From contig NZ_VBSL01000006.1 in assembly GCF_006149005.1 (NCBI RefSeq), positions 186,001-250,000 of the forward strand: 64,000 nucleotides of DNA, in the 5' to 3' direction. Position 1 is the first letter of the stretch. Every line of letters starts with the position of its first letter. Source of the DNA: Larkinella sp. C7. Its GTDB lineage: Bacteria; Bacteroidota; Bacteroidia; Cytophagales; Spirosomataceae. Below the pieces are notes generated by a model, which did not search any database, was not told where the DNA came from, and saw only the letters and a list, made by a program, of their open reading frames with translations. Below are positions 7,441-16,153 of the stretch, piece by piece. Position numbers and translations under genes: made by a program.

Positions 7441-9171
7441 CTATTTACCCGTCATGGGTGGTTTTCCGGTGCCAAAATCATCGGGCAGTCGCTGGAGCCA
7501 CAGATTGCGAACCCGCCCGTTCGACATCCGGATGCCCACAATCTGCTCCGCCGGGTTGCGAACCACATCGATGGTCTGCACATACCACCAGGGAACCTGC
7601 AAACGATCCCTGGACACTACGTTGATGGATACTTCCCCGTGGTGGACATGCTTTAGTTTTAGCGTATCGTGTTCCTGAATGATGGAATAAATGGTTTCCA
7701 GTTCCGGGCTGTAATACTGGCCGACGAGTTGTTTCTTCTGCTCCACCGAAATTTCAAATGGTTTGACCCGTTTTCCCGGATGATTGCCATTCTGGATAAG
7801 CGTGATTTGGCTCACTTTTCCGGTTTGCGGGCGATGAAAGATTACTTTGGCATCCACGACTTTTAGAAAGAACGTGGTGTCGGACGATGGAAACATCTCC
7901 ACCTGGCCCTGCCCCGTAGCCTGCGTGAAATACCGGTTGCCCTCCCGCTTGAACGACAGGATAAAACCGGGTGCTTCGGAAAGTTCATACTCACCGGCAT
8001 AGGTATCGAAGAGCGCGGGGTCGATGGCATGCACATTGGCGGGAGTCGGAGCCGTCGGGGCTTTCACGACCTTGTCCGCTTTCAACTGCGAAGCCAGGTA
8101 AATATCGGCCAGTTCGAAGGCTTTTTTGGCCGGATCAAACTCGGCTTGGTTGCTCAACACGATAAAACCGTAGTCTTCTTTCGGAAAATAGCACAGAAAG
8201 GACCGAAAACCGGCGTCGCTGCCACCGTGATTGAGGTGCGACAATCCTTTGTGCTTGCCATGCAGGAGCGCAAAAGCATAGGGCAGGGTGTCGCCTTTGG
8301 TAAGCCGCCCCCGTTCCAGCATCTGTGTCATGGTGGCCTGATTGCCGACGACGGGTGAGCGGAAATTATCAATCCAGCGCGCCAGATCGTTTACCGTCGT
8401 GAATAAACTGGTAGCACCCGCGTTGGCGTAACTTAGCACACTTTTTTTGTAGGCATTGGGGCCGTCGCCTTTCGAAAACGAATACGCCCGGCCTTTGACA
8501 ATCCGTTCGTGATCGTCGTAAAACAAGGTGTTTTTCATGCCCAGCGGTTTGAACACCCGTGCTTGCATCCACTCCCGAAACGGCTGTTTCGTTACGCGGG
8601 CGATGATTTCACCCAGTAATGTATACCCCGTATTGCAATAGGTATAGGCAGAACCCGGCTCAAAATTCAGTTCCTGCTGCCGTTTGACGAGGTTGAAGAC
8701 CTGTTCTTTGGTAATGACATCGTCCAGTTGCCAACCCGCCATCGCCAGCAGATTCCACTGGTCGCGCAAGCCGCTGGTGTGGTGAATGAGGTGCCGGATG
8801 GTTATTTTTTTGCCAAAGTCGGGCACTTCCGGCAGGTAGTTATGAATGTCATCGTCCAGCGATAGTTTGCCTTCCTGCGCCAGCAGCACAATCCCGAAGG
8901 CCGTAAACTGTTTCGACAAAGAAGCCACATGGAAAATGGTTTCCGGGCCAATCGGCGCCCCGGTTTCCACGTCGGCTTCACCAAATCCTTTGGCATAAAT
9001 CAGCTTGCCCTGATGCACCACCCCGACGGCGGCTCCGGGGCTACCGGTTTTTTTCCATTCCCGGAAAAGTGAATCGGCCCGGGCCGTCAATTTGGGCGAT
9101 TGTGCCAGGGTGAATGAACCGGAAAGAACGAGCAGGATCAAAGAGGAAAGGAGTTGGAGGTGCGGCTTCAT
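7441..9171 (-). CDS. Serine hydrolase, class C beta-lactamase/PBP fold
   Basis: The 576-residue exported protein has a signal peptide (about residues 1-24, ending TLAQ) followed by a beta-lactamase-like domain to about residue 360. The catalytic SxxK is SLSK at 84-87, the YxN motif is YCN at 178-180, and an HGG triad (in HLNHGGSDAG, near residue 315) replaces KTG. This is the pattern of D-aminopeptidase, esterase and DD-peptidase members rather than of true cephalosporinases. The extra ~200 C-terminal residues look like the lipocalin-like beta-rich domains often attached to these hydrolases. The substrate is unknown; a cell-wall peptide or ester is possible, and antibiotic resistance cannot be inferred. 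It stands as a single minus-strand gene. Confidence 0.88.
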   Translation of the reverse strand: MKPHLQLLSSLILLVLSGSFTLAQSPKLTARADSLFREWKKTGSPGAAVGVVHQGKLIYAKGFGEADVETGAPIGPETIFHVASLSKQFTAFGIVLLAQEGKLSLDDDIHNYLPEVPDFGKKITIRHLIHHTSGLRDQWNLLAMAGWQLDDVITKEQVFNLVKRQQELNFEPGSAYTYCNTGYTLLGEIIARVTKQPFREWMQARVFKPLGMKNTLFYDDHERIVKGRAYSFSKGDGPNAYKKSVLSYANAGATSLFTTVNDLARWIDNFRSPVVGNQATMTQMLERGRLTKGDTLPYAFALLHGKHKGLSHLNHGGSDAGFRSFLCYFPKEDYGFIVLSNQAEFDPAKKAFELADIYLASQLKADKVVKAPTAPTPANVHAIDPALFDTYAGEYELSEAPGFILSFKREGNRYFTQATGQGQVEMFPSSDTTFFLKVVDAKVIFHRPQTGKVSQITLIQNGNHPGKRVKPFEISVEQKKQLVGQYYSPELETIYSIIQEHDTLKLKHVHHGEVSINVVSRDRLQVPWWYVQTIDVVRNPAEQIVGIRMSNGRVRNLWLQRLPDDFGTGKPPMTGK

Positions 9172-9301
9172 AGGCTTACGGTTTTCGGCAAATTAAGCAT
9201 TTGGTTTGGCAAAAAACAGAGGGCATACACGGTATTTAAACGCCGTTCATCCGGCCTTTTTTTAGGCGCTGTTAAAGTTTGTTAAGGCATTTCGAGAGGT
9301 C

Positions 9302-9664
9302 ATGGAATTCCGCTATTTTGCCCAAAATCAGCTTCCTATGCGCCTTTTGAAATTACAGGCCATTTTTCTTTTTTACCGAACGTTCCGGGTATTCAGCAAC
9401 GCCGTAACCGTGGGATTGATCGGAGTGAGTCTGATACGAATAAGGGATTACTTTCCGCTTTTTCTGGTTTATTTTCTCTGGTTCAAGCTGCTCTCCGAGG
9501 TGGCAGTCTGGTATCTGGTGCGGAAAAATCAGCAACCGCGATTCTGGTTTTACCACAACCTGGGTTTGTCAGAAACCGTCTTGTTCGCTGGGGCATTTGC
9601 AATCGATCTGCTGATCGCCTTTCTGCTGATCGGTCTGGCGTATCAACTCATGCGCTTTTTATGA
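9302..9664 (+). CDS. Small integral membrane protein paired with an ABC ATPase
   Basis: This 120-residue protein is not assigned to a known family here. It has about three hydrophobic stretches: VFSNAVTVGLIGVSLI, the FPLFLVYFLWFKLLSEV region, and a C-terminal AFAIDLLIAFLLIGLAY. Basic residues such as RKNQQPR lie in the connecting loops. Its stop overlaps the start of the downstream ATPase gene in an ATGA arrangement, which implies translational coupling and probably a complex. The start at 9302 has an AGAGG-like sequence just upstream; an internal ATG at 9338 would remove 12 residues. It is much smaller than a normal ABC permease, so it could be an accessory subunit, half of an unusual transporter, or unrelated to transport. 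Confidence 0.7.
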   Translation: MEFRYFAQNQLPMRLLKLQAIFLFYRTFRVFSNAVTVGLIGVSLIRIRDYFPLFLVYFLWFKLLSEVAVWYLVRKNQQPRFWFYHNLGLSETVLFAGAFAIDLLIAFLLIGLAYQLMRFL

Positions 9665-10332
9665 ACCGCCAACCCTCTGTCTTGGAAGCCGACGGAATCT
9701 GGCTGCAATTGGGCGGTCGAAAAATTCTCCAGAGCGTGTACATCAAACTGCAAACCGGGCACCTGACGGGTTTGCTGGGCCGCAACGGAAGCGGCAAATC
9801 CTGCCTGCTGAAAAGCATCATGGGCCTGATGCCGACCGAAACCCGGTCGGTGCGGATCGATGGCCACTATCTTGACAAACCGTATCAGCGGCCTGATTTG
9901 ATTCGCTATTTGCCCCAGCATTCGTTCGTTCCGCCCTCGTTGACCATCCGGGCGGCTTTCGACTGGTACGGCGTGAAAATGGATGACATCGCCGGAGACT
10001 ATCCAAAAATTGCTGCCCTGAAAAACCAGCGGATGGGCCGTTTGTCGGGGGGCGAAAAGCGGCTGGCGGAGATTTTGCTGGTTCTGAAATCCGATACGGC
10101 TTTTGTGTTGCTGGATGAACCCTTCTCACACCTGATGCCGGTTCAGATTGAGCAGTTGCACGCGACGATCCGGCAGGAATCCCAGCGCAAAGGCATTCTT
10201 CTGTCCGATCATCTCTATCGCTCCGTGCTGGATCTCAGCGATTCCGTCTACTTTCTTAATACCGGCGGGCGAACCGTTCGGCTGGAGGCTCCGGAACAGG
10301 AGTTGAAAGACCGGGGCTATCTGAGCTCGTGA
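9661..10332 (+). CDS. ABC-type ATP-binding protein
   Basis: The 223-residue protein is a stand-alone nucleotide-binding domain with Walker A GRNGSGKS (about 40-47), the signature LSGGEKR, and Walker B FVLLDEPF followed by an LSDHLYRS switch region. That end resembles the LptB-like and branched-chain amino-acid NBD group more than drug-exporter NBDs. The start overlaps the stop of the small membrane protein gene by four bases, so the two are very likely made together. No full-size permease gene is adjacent. The partner is therefore either the 120-residue protein or a permease encoded elsewhere. Cytoplasmic face of the inner membrane is the expected location. Confidence 0.88.
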   Translation: MNRQPSVLEADGIWLQLGGRKILQSVYIKLQTGHLTGLLGRNGSGKSCLLKSIMGLMPTETRSVRIDGHYLDKPYQRPDLIRYLPQHSFVPPSLTIRAAFDWYGVKMDDIAGDYPKIAALKNQRMGRLSGGEKRLAEILLVLKSDTAFVLLDEPFSHLMPVQIEQLHATIRQESQRKGILLSDHLYRSVLDLSDSVYFLNTGGRTVRLEAPEQELKDRGYLSS

Positions 10333-10419
10333 ATGCTCGTCAGTAAAAAAGTTTTGCCGGGAAAATGTGCTTTTAGCGGTTCCGCGCGTCTAAAGAAAAA
10401 GCCTTCCGCAAACTGACCG

Positions 10420-11187
10420 ATGAGAAGAAAAATCCTGGCCGTCTTCCTGACCGGCCTGACCCTGTTGACCGCTGCCGGAATCACCGTTTCCTGCATGAAT
10501 GATCCTGACCCCGAATCGGAAATCATTTTGACGGACGTGCCGGAAGTGTACAAAAAAATCTACGGCGCCACCAGGATCACACGTTCCGGCGATTACGTAA
10601 CGATCGAAACAACGGGCGTTCCCGACCATAAAAGCCCGTATTTTCAGAATACCCGCTGGGCTATGGCGCAATACGAAGCCTATACCGGGACCAATCCCGC
10701 CTGGAAGCAGAATCCGAACAAAATCGTGTCCTTTAGTTATTCCTTCCGGCTGCCGGTTTCGCCGAAAGAAGCGACCACCAAATCGGCGACGGCGGGCGGC
10801 CCCATTGGCGTTTCGCTCAACGGTGTTCCGTTCTTCAATCAATATGCCGCCATGCAGGCCTCGCTTACGGATGAAATCAACAGCTTCGATCAGTATAACG
10901 GCCACCCCGCCCAGGCTGGGGATTACCATTACCACGCCGAACCGACTTTCCTGACCGCCAACAAAGGCAAAGAAGCTTTGTTAGGGTTTCTGCTCGACGG
11001 TTTTCCGGTCTACGGGCCCGTTGAAAATGGCAAAACCGTTACAAACAGCGATCTGGATAAATACCACGGCCATTCACACGCGACAGCGGATTATCCGAAA
11101 GGCATATACCATTACCACATCACGGCCACCGATCCCTACATCAACGGCAACGACTATTATGGGACGCCGGGGACATATACCAAATAA
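10420..11187 (+). CDS. YHYH-domain exported protein, probable lipoprotein
   Basis: The 255-residue protein starts with a basic/hydrophobic signal sequence ending TVSC, a plausible lipobox, so it is likely lipid-anchored in the envelope. It carries the motif that names the YHYH family twice, at about residues 169-172 (YHYH, before AEPTFL) and 230-233 (YHYH, before ITATDP), with a GFLLDGFPVYGP segment between. YHYH proteins have no settled biochemical function. The clustered histidines suggest metal binding, but that is an inference. The next gene starts 28 bases before this stop, and the SCO1-like gene follows it, so the three form one transcriptional unit. Confidence 0.82.
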   Translation: MRRKILAVFLTGLTLLTAAGITVSCMNDPDPESEIILTDVPEVYKKIYGATRITRSGDYVTIETTGVPDHKSPYFQNTRWAMAQYEAYTGTNPAWKQNPNKIVSFSYSFRLPVSPKEATTKSATAGGPIGVSLNGVPFFNQYAAMQASLTDEINSFDQYNGHPAQAGDYHYHAEPTFLTANKGKEALLGFLLDGFPVYGPVENGKTVTNSDLDKYHGHSHATADYPKGIYHYHITATDPYINGNDYYGTPGTYTK

Positions 11188-11692
11188 CCGGTTTGTGCTG
11201 CTGGCGGTTGCCCTCCTGGGACTGGCTTCGTGCGCGGATTTGACCAACCAGAACCAGTTGGTTATGAACCGCGATGCGGCTACGGTATCTGTGAAAAACG
11301 GGCGGTATTACCTGAATGAAAAACCGTTTACCGGCCAGTTCTACCAACTGAACGAGTGGGCGGATACGATTTTTCTTGGTACCTACCGGAATGGACTGGA
11401 ACACGGCATTCAGAAAACCTGGTATGCAAAAGGGCGGTTGCGGGAGGTCCGGCTTTTTAACCAGGGCGAAAAAGAGGGCCGGCATATCGGCTATTGGGAA
11501 AATGGGAATAAGCGGTTTAACTACCTGTTTGAACAGGGTTTATGGAGCGGTGTTCAGCACGAATGGCACGCCAACGGGCGGCTGTTCAAACAATCACAGT
11601 ATCAGGCGGGCCACGAACAGGGGCTGCAACGGGTTTGGGATACAGACGGCACACTCATTGCGAATTATGAAGCCCGAAAGGGCCGAAACTAA
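11159..11692 (+). CDS. MORN/YwqK-repeat lipoprotein
   Basis: The product of 177 residues has a lipoprotein signal with LASC at residues 22-25 and then several toxin-antitoxin 'YwqK-type' MORN repeats: YRNGLEHGIQKTWY, WENGNKRFNYLF and WHANGRLFKQSQY. These repeats are protein-interaction or scaffold elements and need not indicate a toxin-antitoxin function. The start at 11159 overlaps the YHYH gene by 29 bases in another frame and gives a proper signal peptide, while longer upstream extensions would read through the YHYH coding sequence. It is followed directly by the SCO1-like gene, whose possible upstream start (11667) would overlap this gene. Confidence 0.8.
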   Translation: MGRRGHIPNNRFVLLAVALLGLASCADLTNQNQLVMNRDAATVSVKNGRYYLNEKPFTGQFYQLNEWADTIFLGTYRNGLEHGIQKTWYAKGRLREVRLFNQGEKEGRHIGYWENGNKRFNYLFEQGLWSGVQHEWHANGRLFKQSQYQAGHEQGLQRVWDTDGTLIANYEARKGRN

Positions 11693-11735
11693 GGGAATAT
11701 TGGCCGCAAAAACTGCCAGTCGAGTTGGCAGAACG

Positions 11736-12368
11736 ATGCGGTTCGGGTGGCTGCTGAGTAGCCTGTGGCTGGCGGGTTGTTCAAAACCGGAGGGCGTTCC
11801 GTATTACCACACGGCTGATTTTACGCCCATCTGGACAACGGATCAAAACCAGATCGACACGCTACACACGGTTTTTCCTTTCCGGCTGACGGACCAGTTT
11901 GGCGATACGATCACGGAACAAACCGTTGCGAACACGGTTTATCTGACCAATTTTTTCTTCACGGCCTGCCCTTCCATTTGTCCGAAAATGATGGAAACCG
12001 TGCGCGTCGTCTATGATCACTACCGGGGCAATCCGGCGGTGCAATTCCTGTCGCACAGCGTGACGCCCGAACGAGATAGCGTTCCCGTTTTGAAGCGATA
12101 TGCCGAACGAAAAGGCATCGAAGGGCATCAGTGGCATTTATTAACCGGTAAACGAAAATCGATCAATACCGTAGCCCGTCTGAGTTATTTTGTGGAGAAA
12201 GAGCAGGGTTTTCTCGCCGATTCTACGCGGTTTTTACACTCCGAAAATCTGATTCTGGTCGATCAGCAGGGGCACCTCCGCGGACTCTACAACGGCACGC
12301 TGGCGGTGGAAGCCGACCGCATCATTCAGGACATCGACTGGCTGCTGAACGAAAACCGGAACCGCTAG
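11736..12368 (+). CDS. SCO1/SenC family thioredoxin-fold lipoprotein
   Basis: This 210-residue protein has a short signal peptide with LAGC at 12-15, so it should be lipid-anchored in the periplasm. It has the SCO1/SenC thioredoxin fold with a CPSIC motif (C78 and C82) and the distal conserved histidine H168 in FLHSENLILVD. Those three residues bind copper in SCO proteins, which load the CuA centre of cytochrome c oxidase or act as thiol reductases. No oxidase genes are nearby. The start at 11736 is chosen because it yields the canonical lipobox; an in-frame ATG at 11667 would add 23 polar residues before it. The stop overlaps the stop of the convergent beta-barrel gene in a shared CTAG. Confidence 0.9.
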   Translation: MRFGWLLSSLWLAGCSKPEGVPYYHTADFTPIWTTDQNQIDTLHTVFPFRLTDQFGDTITEQTVANTVYLTNFFFTACPSICPKMMETVRVVYDHYRGNPAVQFLSHSVTPERDSVPVLKRYAERKGIEGHQWHLLTGKRKSINTVARLSYFVEKEQGFLADSTRFLHSENLILVDQQGHLRGLYNGTLAVEADRIIQDIDWLLNENRNR

Positions 12369-13258
12369 AATTTCAGCCCCAGATCCAGCGAAACAACGTG
12401 GTTTTTTGAAACCAGATCGCGCGCCCGGGCGACATCCGTCAAACCCCGCTGGTAGCTAACCCCCATGATCAACGCCTGACTCTGGTTCAGCCGATACTGA
12501 ATGCCCGTTCCGAGCAACAGGCTAAGACTGCCCCGGCTGTACTGACGGCTGTAGTTACCACCATCTTCGGCATTCTGAAACAGGGCGTTGTGCACAGAAT
12601 CGAGCGGTTTCTCGGCCAGTTTGATGTTGATCAAACCGCCGGTCTGAATGTAGAAACGGGCGTTGGGAAACAGGTTGTTGGCGTACATTTTAACCGCCAG
12701 GGGCAATTGGATATACTGCAAATTATAGGAAGACTGCTGAAGTTTGGCACCAGGGTCCCACACTGTCTGCCCGAATTGCCCCGGAATCCGATACCCCGAC
12801 CGGTGAATCGTATACCAGATGCCGGAACTGAGTGAATACCGGTCTTTAAAAAAGAAATAATCGATGCTGGGACCGATGCTCATGCGCAGGGCGGCCCCAT
12901 TGTCACGGAACCCTGCATACGAATTGAAGCCTTCGGCGGTATTGAGCGTTACCGACGGCGCTACACGAAAACTCATTTCAATCAACTTTTGCGGGGGCGC
13001 GTAGTCGATATCGTCTTCCTGAATCCGGCGAAATACCTTCTCTGTTTCGCGACTGGGGCGGTTTTGGGTGTTGGTCCGGCGGTTACTTTTCCGGGGTGCC
13101 GGTTGCCCCCAGCCATCGTCGTCGGCTGTTTTGTTCGATTTACTGGGTTCCTGCACCGTCACCCGTCCCTGACTGTGGGCGTTCCTTGCCAAGCCCAAAA
13201 GCAGGACGACTACCGCAATCATCTGCCCGGAACACCGGTATGAACCCAACTTTTTCAT
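12365..13258 (-). CDS. Outer-membrane beta-barrel protein (porin-like)
   Basis: The product is 297 residues. After a signal peptide ending NAHSQ comes a low-complexity polar segment with basic residues (about 30-85), then a predicted 8-10-stranded barrel with alternating hydrophobic residues. It ends in VVSLDLGLKF, the aromatic C-terminal strand expected of BamA substrates. It fits the broad Bacteroidota outer-membrane beta-barrel group (PF13568-like). The start at 13258 (MKKLGSY) is preferred to the upstream start at 13309 because it gives a clean signal peptide. The function is unknown. It diverges from gldB with only 38 bases between start codons, so the two promoters overlap or one gene is read from a distant promoter. 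Confidence 0.82.
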   Translation of the reverse strand: MKKLGSYRCSGQMIAVVVLLLGLARNAHSQGRVTVQEPSKSNKTADDDGWGQPAPRKSNRRTNTQNRPSRETEKVFRRIQEDDIDYAPPQKLIEMSFRVAPSVTLNTAEGFNSYAGFRDNGAALRMSIGPSIDYFFFKDRYSLSSGIWYTIHRSGYRIPGQFGQTVWDPGAKLQQSSYNLQYIQLPLAVKMYANNLFPNARFYIQTGGLINIKLAEKPLDSVHNALFQNAEDGGNYSRQYSRGSLSLLLGTGIQYRLNQSQALIMGVSYQRGLTDVARARDLVSKNHVVSLDLGLKF

Positions 13259-13296
13259 AAATTTGTATGTTTCCAAGAGAACGCCCATTAGGAAGG

Positions 13297-14274
13297 ATGA
13301 AGATTTCACCCGTTGTTTTTTGCTTAGTAAGTATACTCATTTTCAATGCGTGTTCCAAAACCGAGGAACTGGTAACGATTGAACGGCCGGAACAGACGCT
13401 TTTTGGCTCCCGAAAGCCGGAAGCCATCCGCGCATGGCTGGACGATCACAAAGATATTGCTCAAGTCTATTTCGGAACCACCACCTTCGGCAAGGATACG
13501 GCTCTGGTAAACGAATTGCTCAAACGAGTTAACGATAAGGAGCTTGACGTATTGTATAAGCAGGTTAATGCGGAGTTTGGAACGCTCGGCGACGTGCAGG
13601 ATCAACTGTCGGAAGCCTTCAACCGGATGCACGAAAACTTCCCGGATTTCAGGCCGCCGAGGGTCGTCACGATGGTCTCCGGTTTCATGGGGCCGGATCT
13701 GATCATCAGCGACTCGCTGGTGGTAATTGGATTGGATTATTTTGCGGGACCCGAGGCCAAATACCGCCCCAAAGGATTACCGGCCTATATTTTACGGCGG
13801 TATCAGAAAGCATTCATTGTGCCAACCGTCCTCTTTGCGCTGTCGGAACGGTTTAACAAGACCAATCAGCAGGACCAGACGTTACTGGCCGACATGGTTT
13901 ATTACGGGAAAAGCTACGTGTTCACGAAAACCATGCTGCCCTCCACGCCCGACAGCCTCATCATCGGTTACACCGACCAGCAACTGACGCAGACTAACAA
14001 CGTTCAGGAGGACATCTGGGCCTATTTCATCGACGCCCAGTTGCTCTACGAAGTGAGTCCGGCCATCAAAAACCGGTACCTGAGCGAACGGCCTTTTACG
14101 GCCGAAATCAGCTCGAAAAGTCCCGGAGCGATTGGCCGCTGGCTGGGCTGGCGGATTGTCAGGAAATATTATGACGAAAAAGAACCCGGTATTAAAGCGC
14201 TGATGGACAACGCGAACGCCCGGCAGATTTTTGAGCAATCCGGCTACAAAGGATTCAAAGACGACAAGGAGTAA
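13297..14274 (+). CDS. gldB: Gliding motility lipoprotein GldB-like
   Basis: The 325-residue protein has a lipoprotein signal with FNAC at 16-19 and resembles GldB over its length. It has a PPRVVTMVSGF segment, a VVIGLDYFAG segment, and the late YILRRYQKAFIVPTVLFAL region. In Flavobacterium johnsoniae, GldB is a lipoprotein essential for gliding; the molecular role remains unclear. The start at 13297 has an aggaagg sequence immediately upstream and gives a correct signal peptide. The usual neighbour gldC is not seen; an ABC exporter gene follows 39 bases downstream. In non-gliding relatives, GldB homologues persist, so motility cannot be concluded from this gene alone. Confidence 0.85.
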   Translation: MKISPVVFCLVSILIFNACSKTEELVTIERPEQTLFGSRKPEAIRAWLDDHKDIAQVYFGTTTFGKDTALVNELLKRVNDKELDVLYKQVNAEFGTLGDVQDQLSEAFNRMHENFPDFRPPRVVTMVSGFMGPDLIISDSLVVIGLDYFAGPEAKYRPKGLPAYILRRYQKAFIVPTVLFALSERFNKTNQQDQTLLADMVYYGKSYVFTKTMLPSTPDSLIIGYTDQQLTQTNNVQEDIWAYFIDAQLLYEVSPAIKNRYLSERPFTAEISSKSPGAIGRWLGWRIVRKYYDEKEPGIKALMDNANARQIFEQSGYKGFKDDKE

Positions 14275-14313
14275 AATAAAATAATCGGTTCGCCGACTTT
14301 ACAGGAAAAAAGA

Positions 14314-16128
14314 ATGGCAAAGAGAGGAAGGGGTTCTGAAGAGAACGAAGAAGATAAAAAAGTGAAGGTAAACCGGGATGCACTGAAAAAATCGTTGCGG
14401 CTGTTCCGGTTTATCAAACCGTATAAGGGGTATTTCATCACGGGACTGGTATTCCTGTTGCTGTCGTCGGCCACGACGCTGGTGTTCCCGAAACTGCTGG
14501 GCGATATCCTGAAAGTAGTCGAAAACAAGCTGTCGGCAGGTTCACTCAACGAGTTGACGCTGCTTTTATTCGGGTTGCTGGTAATTCAGTCGGCGTTTTC
14601 GTTTGCGCGGGTGTATTTATTCGCGCAGGTCAGCGAACGGTCGATGGCCGATGTCCGGCGGGCGGTTTACAAGAAAATTGTGACGTTGCCGATTTTCTTC
14701 TTCGAACAACGGCGCGTCGGCGAACTGACCAGCCGCATTTCGTCGGACGTTACCCAGTTGCAGGACGTGTTATCGACCACGCTGGCCGAGTTTCTCCGCC
14801 AGATCATTACGCTGCTGGCTGGGGTAGCCCTGATTTCCTTTACTTCCCTGAAACTGACCGGATTCATGCTGGCCACGGTGCCGGTGGTAATCGTGGCGGC
14901 TATTTTCTTCGGTAAATTCATTCGCAAACTGTCGCGGAAAGCGCAGGACGAACTGGCCCAGGCCAACGTTGTGGTGGAAGAAACGTTGCAGTCGGTCAGC
15001 GTGGTGAAAGCCTTCACGAACGAACCGTATGAAGTCCGGCGCTATTCGACGGCGCTCGATAAAGTGGTGCAGAACTCGCTTCGGGTGGCGAACTACCGGG
15101 GCGGTTTTGTGTCATTCATCGTTTTTGCGCTCTTTGGCGGCATTGTCGGCGTGGTCTGGTACGGTGCCCAACTGATGCTGGCGGGCGAACTGACGTTTGC
15201 GCAACTGGTAACGTTTGTGATTTATACGATGTACATCGGCGGGGCCGTTGGCGGTTTGGGCGATCTGTACGCCCAGATTCAGCGAACGATTGGAGCTTCG
15301 GAACGGATTCTGGATATTTTGGAAGAGACTTCCGAAGTGGAACTGCCCGAGACGGAACCGGCTCAACTGGCGATCCCGTTGCAGGGCGACATCCGGTTTC
15401 GCAACATTCATTTCTCGTATCCGTCGCGCCCCGACGTCGAAGTGCTGAAAGGCGTTTCGCTGGAGGTTCCGGCGGGGCATAAAATTGCGCTGGTGGGCCA
15501 GAGCGGGGCCGGTAAATCGACGATTGTGCAGTTGCTGTTGCGGTATTATGCCACGACGGGTGGCTCGATCACCATCGACGGACGACCCATTCAGGACATC
15601 GACATCCGGTATTTGCGCCAGAATATTGCCGTGGTTCCGCAGGAAGTGATTCTGTTTGGCGGCACGATTCTCGAAAATATCTCGTACGGAAAACCGGGTG
15701 CGACCGACGCCGAGGTGATGGAAGCCGCCCGAAAAGCCAATGCGCTGGACTTTATCGAATCGTTTCCCGAGAAATTCCAGACGATTGTGGGCGAACGGGG
15801 CGTTAAACTGTCGGGTGGACAGCGGCAGCGGATTGCCATTGCCCGCGCCATTCTGAAAGATCCGGCGATTCTGATTCTGGACGAAGCCACCAGTTCGCTC
15901 GATGCCGAGTCGGAACGGCTGGTGCAGGAAGCGCTGGATGTGCTGATGCAAAACCGCACGACCGTTATCATTGCGCACCGGCTGGCAACCATTCGGAAGG
16001 TGGACACCATCTACGTAATTCGCGAAGGGCAGATCACCGAAACGGGCACGCACGACGAACTGAGCACCCTGGAAGACGGTTTGTACGCGAATTTGGTTAA
16101 ATTACAGTTTGAAACAACGGATAATTAA
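14314..16128 (+). CDS. ABC transporter, fused permease and ATPase (MsbA-like exporter)
   Basis: This 604-residue half-transporter begins with a charged Lys/Glu-rich tail, followed by a six-helix transmembrane domain (about 30-335). A nucleotide-binding domain follows with Walker A GQSGAGKS at 395-402, signature LSGGQRQR at 499-506, and Walker B ILILDEATSS just after it, then the H-loop IAHRL. It would act as a homodimer in the inner membrane. The substrate (lipid A-like lipids, drugs or peptides) is not readable from sequence; MsbA and multidrug BmrA-like roles are equally possible. The Fur-family gene follows 25 bases later, so they may be co-transcribed with gldB upstream. Confidence 0.92.
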   Translation: MAKRGRGSEENEEDKKVKVNRDALKKSLRLFRFIKPYKGYFITGLVFLLLSSATTLVFPKLLGDILKVVENKLSAGSLNELTLLLFGLLVIQSAFSFARVYLFAQVSERSMADVRRAVYKKIVTLPIFFFEQRRVGELTSRISSDVTQLQDVLSTTLAEFLRQIITLLAGVALISFTSLKLTGFMLATVPVVIVAAIFFGKFIRKLSRKAQDELAQANVVVEETLQSVSVVKAFTNEPYEVRRYSTALDKVVQNSLRVANYRGGFVSFIVFALFGGIVGVVWYGAQLMLAGELTFAQLVTFVIYTMYIGGAVGGLGDLYAQIQRTIGASERILDILEETSEVELPETEPAQLAIPLQGDIRFRNIHFSYPSRPDVEVLKGVSLEVPAGHKIALVGQSGAGKSTIVQLLLRYYATTGGSITIDGRPIQDIDIRYLRQNIAVVPQEVILFGGTILENISYGKPGATDAEVMEAARKANALDFIESFPEKFQTIVGERGVKLSGGQRQRIAIARAILKDPAILILDEATSSLDAESERLVQEALDVLMQNRTTVIIAHRLATIRKVDTIYVIREGQITETGTHDELSTLEDGLYANLVKLQFETTDN

Positions 16129-16153
16129 CGAGCCACACCGGCTTTTTAAGGGT

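Noticed and set aside
7441-9171. Cephalosporinase-type antibiotic resistance gene
   Set aside because: HGG in place of KTG and a large C-terminal domain fit DD-peptidase/esterase-type hydrolases, so resistance cannot be claimed.
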